Positions 61,067-64,000 of a stretch of DNA of 64,000 bases are shown here, piece after piece. Source of the stretch: JACCXG01 sp963785755 (lineage in GTDB: Bacteria; Acidobacteriota; Vicinamibacteria; Vicinamibacterales; 2-12-FULL-66-21). Made by a program: the position numbers and the translations under genes. The notes below the pieces were generated by a model. It made no database searches and was not told the origin of the DNA. It saw only the letters and a program-made list of their open reading frames with translations. Position 1 is the first letter of the stretch. The number at the start of each line of letters is the position of its first letter. The stretch covers positions 124,001-188,000 of the forward strand of contig CAWAXG010000050.1 in the NCBI GenBank assembly GCA_963785755.1, read 5' to 3'.

Positions 61067-61993
61067 ATGGCCACCGAACCTGCCCGCGCCAGCGGGATCT
61101 ACGTCCATCCGCAGGCGCTTTGTGAGAGCGCCACGGTCGGCGAGAGCACCCGCATCTGGGCGTTCGCCCACATCCTTCCTCGCGCCGTGATTGGCAAGGA
61201 CTGCAACATCTGCGATCACGTGTTCATCGAGAACGACGTGATCATCGGCGACCGCGTGACCGTGAAGTGCGGCGTGCAGATCTGGGATGGCCTGCGCATC
61301 GCCGACGAGGTCTTCATCGGCCCCAACGTCACGTTCTCGAACGACAAGTATCCGCAGAGCAAGCGCTACCAGAGCGAAGTGCTGCAGACGCACATCGGCC
61401 GCGGCGCATCGATCGGCGGCGGCGCGACGATCCTGCCGGGGTTGCGCATTGGCGCGCGCGCCCTCGTTGGCGCTGGATCGGTCGTCACCCACGATGTGCC
61501 GGCGAAGGCCGTCGTCTCAGGCAACCCGGCGAGAATCGTCGGCTATGTCGACACGACGCGCCGCAAGGATTCCCGCGCGCACCCACGGTCGCCAGCCGAG
61601 TCGAGCGAGACGTCGGTGCCGGGTGTGACGGTGCACAAGCTGCTGCTCGTGGACGACCTGCGTGGACGGCTGTCGGTGGGCGAGTTCCCGCTTCAGATCC
61701 CGTTCGTGCCCAAGCGCTACTTCATCGTGTTCGACGTCCCGGGCAAGGAAGTCCGCGGCGAGCACGCTCACAAGACCTGTCACCAGTTCCTGGTCTGCCT
61801 GCGCGGAACGCTCTCGGTGGTCGTCGACGACGGGACGTCGAGCGAGGAGATCGCGCTCGACAACCCGAGCGTCGGGCTCTATATCCGGCCGATGGTATGG
61901 GCGGTGCAGTATCAATACTCCGAGGACGCGATGCTGCTGGTCTTCGCGTCTGACTCGGTACGATCCGGCCGACTACATCCGCGATTACGATGA
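61067..61993 (+). CDS. WxcM/FdtD-like fusion: hexapeptide acyltransferase plus sugar 3,4-ketoisomerase (C-end frameshifted)
   Basis: A two-domain enzyme for dTDP-3-amino-3,6-dideoxy sugars. Residues 1-~165 are a left-handed beta-helix N-acyltransferase (WAFAHILPRAVIGKDCNICD, VFIGPNVTFSNDKYPQSKRY, GGGATILPGLRIGARALVG). Residues ~180-308 are an FdtA-like cupin ketoisomerase (GEFPLQIPFVPKRYFIVF, GEHAHKTCHQFLVCLRG with the catalytic His, LYIRPMVWAVQYQYS). As read it ends ...DSVRSGRLHPRLR. Dropping one G of the GG at 61957-61958 gives DSYDPADYIRDYDEF and a stop at 62016-62018, the usual family ending, for 316 residues. It probably acts with the aminotransferase at 7701. Confidence 0.88.
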   Translation: MATEPARASGIYVHPQALCESATVGESTRIWAFAHILPRAVIGKDCNICDHVFIENDVIIGDRVTVKCGVQIWDGLRIADEVFIGPNVTFSNDKYPQSKRYQSEVLQTHIGRGASIGGGATILPGLRIGARALVGAGSVVTHDVPAKAVVSGNPARIVGYVDTTRRKDSRAHPRSPAESSETSVPGVTVHKLLLVDDLRGRLSVGEFPLQIPFVPKRYFIVFDVPGKEVRGEHAHKTCHQFLVCLRGTLSVVVDDGTSSEEIALDNPSVGLYIRPMVWAVQYQYSEDAMLLVFASDSVRSGRLHPRLR

Positions 61994-62027
61994 ATTCCTC
62001 GCGGCGATTCGGCGCTAGCCGGACGCC

Positions 62028-63602
62028 GTGGCGTGCCGGCTAGCGCCGCCGATGACCTGCTCTCCGCGGCTCGCCTGGTGGGCGATGGCCGTGCTCCTGA
62101 TCGGCCTCTGTGCGGCGGCGGTGGCGCCGGCGTACATGAATCACGATCCCGCCTGGTATCTCCACATGGCGGGTGTCTGGCTCGACGGCGCCACGCTCTA
62201 CCGCGACGTCATCGACACCAACCCTCCGCTGATCGTCTTTCTGACCGCGCTACCGGTCGCCATTTCGCGCGCGCTGAATCTCGCCGGTCCGCTGGTCTTC
62301 AAGGCGTTCGTGTTCGCGGCCGCCGCTCTGTCGGTGGGCGCAGCGATCCCGTTCGTGCGCCGGATCTGGCAGGACGAGTACGCGCGTTTTCTGGTCGGGA
62401 CGATGCTGGTCTTCCTGATTTTTCCGTTCGTCAAAACGGAGTTCGGGCAGCGCGAGCACTTCACGGTCCTGTTGACCGTGCCCTATGTGCTGGCGACCTG
62501 CGCGTATGCGGTCGGGCGTCCCGCCGGCCGGGGCTTCGACGCGGCGGCTGGTGCGCTGGCCGGACTCGGGTTCGCGATGAAGCCGCACCTGCTGGCCGGG
62601 TTGGTCGCGTTCGAGCTGACGCTGGGCCTGCTGCGCCGATCGCCACGGCACTGGCTGCGGCCCGCCGCGGTCTCGGCAGCGGCGGCGGTCCTGACCTACG
62701 TCGCCATCGTCGTGCTGCTGGTTCCCGGCTACCTGTCGGTCGCGCGCGACGCGATGCAGGTCTACGGCGGCCTCAATTCCTCGGCGGCGTTCCTGCTCCG
62801 GATCGCGGATCTGCAACTGTGGGTCGTTGGCCTGCTGTTGCTCCTCGTCCTGCGGCTGCCGCCGGCGCAGCGTGCTCCGTGCGTCCTGCTGTTTGCCGCC
62901 GCAACGGGATTCCTCATCGCCGCCATGGTGCAGCTGAAGGGCTGGGGATATCACCTGTATCCGGCCCGGGTGTTCACGCTGCTGTACTTCGCGGCCGTGG
63001 TCGCGGGAATCACTGATGCCCATCCAGCGGTGCTCCAGGTCATTCGCGGCGGCAAGCGCAGCATCAATGCGGCGGTGCTCGCCGCCGTCGCGATCTGGAG
63101 CGCCAGGTATGTCGCAGAGGCGAAGAAGCCGATTGCGACCGACTACGTGACGTCGCTCTCGGCGTTGATTCAAGAAACGCGCGCCGATACATTTGCGCTG
63201 CTCGGGATGCAGGGCCTCGTCTATCCGGCGTTCCCGACGACGAACTATTCGGGCACGCGCTGGGTGCTGCGGCACAACTCGCTCTGGTTCCTGCCAGGCA
63301 TCTACGTCGACGAGATGAAGCGGCCCGACCACACTGACGCGTTTCACCGGCTCGACGCCATGCCTCCGCTCGAACGCCGCTACTTCAGCGAGATCGTCGA
63401 CGACCTCTGCAGGAACCCGCCGAAGCTGCTGGTGATCGAGCCGCCGATCCCGAACGCGCCGGTCGGCCGGCGGTCGCTCGATCTGGTGCGCTACTACCGG
63501 CAGGATCCGCGCTTCGATCGCCTGTTCTCCACCTACGTTCACAAGGCGACGGTGGGATTGTATGTGGCCTACGAGCGGAAGGGCCAGGCGGCTTGCGAGT
63601 GA
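62028..63602 (+). CDS. Polytopic membrane protein, GT-C/GT39-like
   Basis: 524 residues from GTG 62028; an ATG at 62052 (MTCSPRLAWW) would also give the full first helix. About nine helices. The first periplasmic loop NHDPAWYLHMAGVWLDG and LYRDVIDTNPPLIVFLTAL closely resemble the GT39-type signature loop with conserved acidic residues and LY..D..D.NPP. A soluble C-terminal part follows (RYFSEIVDDLCRNPPKLLVI). It follows the WxcM-like gene by ten bases of corrected sequence, so it may use the same sugar pathway. The donor and acceptor are unknown. Confidence 0.8.
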   Translation: MACRLAPPMTCSPRLAWWAMAVLLIGLCAAAVAPAYMNHDPAWYLHMAGVWLDGATLYRDVIDTNPPLIVFLTALPVAISRALNLAGPLVFKAFVFAAAALSVGAAIPFVRRIWQDEYARFLVGTMLVFLIFPFVKTEFGQREHFTVLLTVPYVLATCAYAVGRPAGRGFDAAAGALAGLGFAMKPHLLAGLVAFELTLGLLRRSPRHWLRPAAVSAAAAVLTYVAIVVLLVPGYLSVARDAMQVYGGLNSSAAFLLRIADLQLWVVGLLLLLVLRLPPAQRAPCVLLFAAATGFLIAAMVQLKGWGYHLYPARVFTLLYFAAVVAGITDAHPAVLQVIRGGKRSINAAVLAAVAIWSARYVAEAKKPIATDYVTSLSALIQETRADTFALLGMQGLVYPAFPTTNYSGTRWVLRHNSLWFLPGIYVDEMKRPDHTDAFHRLDAMPPLERRYFSEIVDDLCRNPPKLLVIEPPIPNAPVGRRSLDLVRYYRQDPRFDRLFSTYVHKATVGLYVAYERKGQAACE

Positions 63603-63667
63603 ACTCTCACTGGGAAACCCCGTCAACTCCCAATTTCCAGCTGCCAAGTTCGAACTTGCCGGGAATC

Positions 63668-64000
63668 TCACTCGCTCGATGACGCGCGCGCGTCCGTTGT
63701 CAGCGACTGGCGCCACATGTGAGCGCCGAGCACGCACATGAAGATGATGAGCAGGTCGGTGGCCCGCCGTTGACGCACCTCGCCGATGTCGATCACGCAG
63801 CTGATGATCATCGTGTAGAACACGATCGTTCCCGCGATGAAGTAGCCCAGTATCGACGCCAGGCTCGCGTGAAGCGCAACTCCGGTACCGCCGCGCGCCG
63901 GCGCCACCTGCCGACGGCTCGCCTCGTAAATGGTCACACCACCCAGCACGATCAGTTGAATCGCGAAAGCGGCCACGATCGCGAAGTGCAGCAGCGTCCA
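63668..64000 (-). CDS. Membrane protein, C-terminal part (runs off right edge)
   Basis: The C-terminal ~110 residues of a membrane protein whose start lies beyond base 64000. An apparent GTG start at 63976 is internal, because the same frame continues upstream as WTLLHFAIV. It shows three hydrophobic stretches (FAIVAAFAIQLIVLGGVTIY, LASILGYFIAGTIVFYTMII, DLLIIFMCVLGAHMW) separated by basic loops. No family recognised. Confidence 0.7.
   Translation of the reverse strand, partial: WTLLHFAIVAAFAIQLIVLGGVTIYEASRRQVAPARGGTGVALHASLASILGYFIAGTIVFYTMIISCVIDIGEVRQRRATDLLIIFMCVLGAHMWRQSLTTDARASSSE

Overview
The window looks like chromosomal DNA from a high-GC, Gram-negative (diderm) bacterium. The best guess is an Acidobacteriota of the Vicinamibacteria type. 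That guess rests on a class A penicillin-binding protein, ABC-2-type O-polysaccharide export plus an O-antigen ligase, a sortilin-like (VPS10) repeat protein, BACON, TIG and choice-of-anchor domains, and many FG-GAP/VCBS repeats. It is an inference from gene content, because no rRNA or other phylogenetic marker is present. No tRNA, rRNA, tmRNA, insertion sequence, prophage or CRISPR array was recognised.

Layout. (1) 1-8.8 kb is mostly housekeeping: the 5' end of a VPS10-type protein, a family 2 glycosyltransferase, PBP1A, the Pol III delta' subunit (holB), ricT, pdxA, smpB, a small anchored protein and a PLP-dependent sugar aminotransferase. (2) 8.9-19.5 kb holds an L-2-hydroxyglutarate oxidase-like flavoprotein and two very large secreted proteases, one S8-like and one M4 (thermolysin-like). 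Both carry the same C-terminal FG-GAP array. (3) 19.5-44.7 kb is a surface-glycan locus. It contains tylF-like, rmlD, rmlA and rmlC on the plus strand, then a long minus-strand run wzm, wzt, methyltransferase/glycosyltransferase, beta-helix FG-GAP protein, FkbM methyltransferase, three glycosyltransferases and rmlB. A further FG-GAP gene, a glycosyltransferase, gmd and a WecA/MraY-type initiator fusion follow. (4) 45-64 kb holds another FG-GAP protein, a HEAT-repeat protein with a decayed duplicate, thiG overlapping a coiled-coil methyltransferase, an O-antigen ligase, a spermidine-synthase-like membrane protein, several GT-C-like polytopic membrane proteins and a WxcM/FdtD-like amino-sugar enzyme.

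How the genes fit together. RmlABCD supply dTDP-L-rhamnose and Gmd supplies GDP-4-keto-6-deoxymannose. The DegT aminotransferase and the WxcM/FdtD-like fusion could divert the RmlB product to an acylated 3-amino sugar. The WecA/MraY-type fusion would start the chain on undecaprenyl phosphate, family 2 and 4 glycosyltransferases would extend it, Wzm/Wzt would export it and the O-antigen ligase would attach it.

Two signals stand out. Five otherwise unrelated secreted proteins end in the same array of exactly six ~46-residue FG-GAP units, each stopping right after unit six. Two membrane proteins of the glycan locus (the Wzm permease and the WecA/MraY-type transferase) each carry a CapD/FlaA1-type membrane module without the CapD dehydratase domain. 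In addition, about eleven one-base shifts, mostly single extra bases, break otherwise well-conserved reading frames between 14 and 62 kb. Either the assembly has residual indels or surface genes are decaying.
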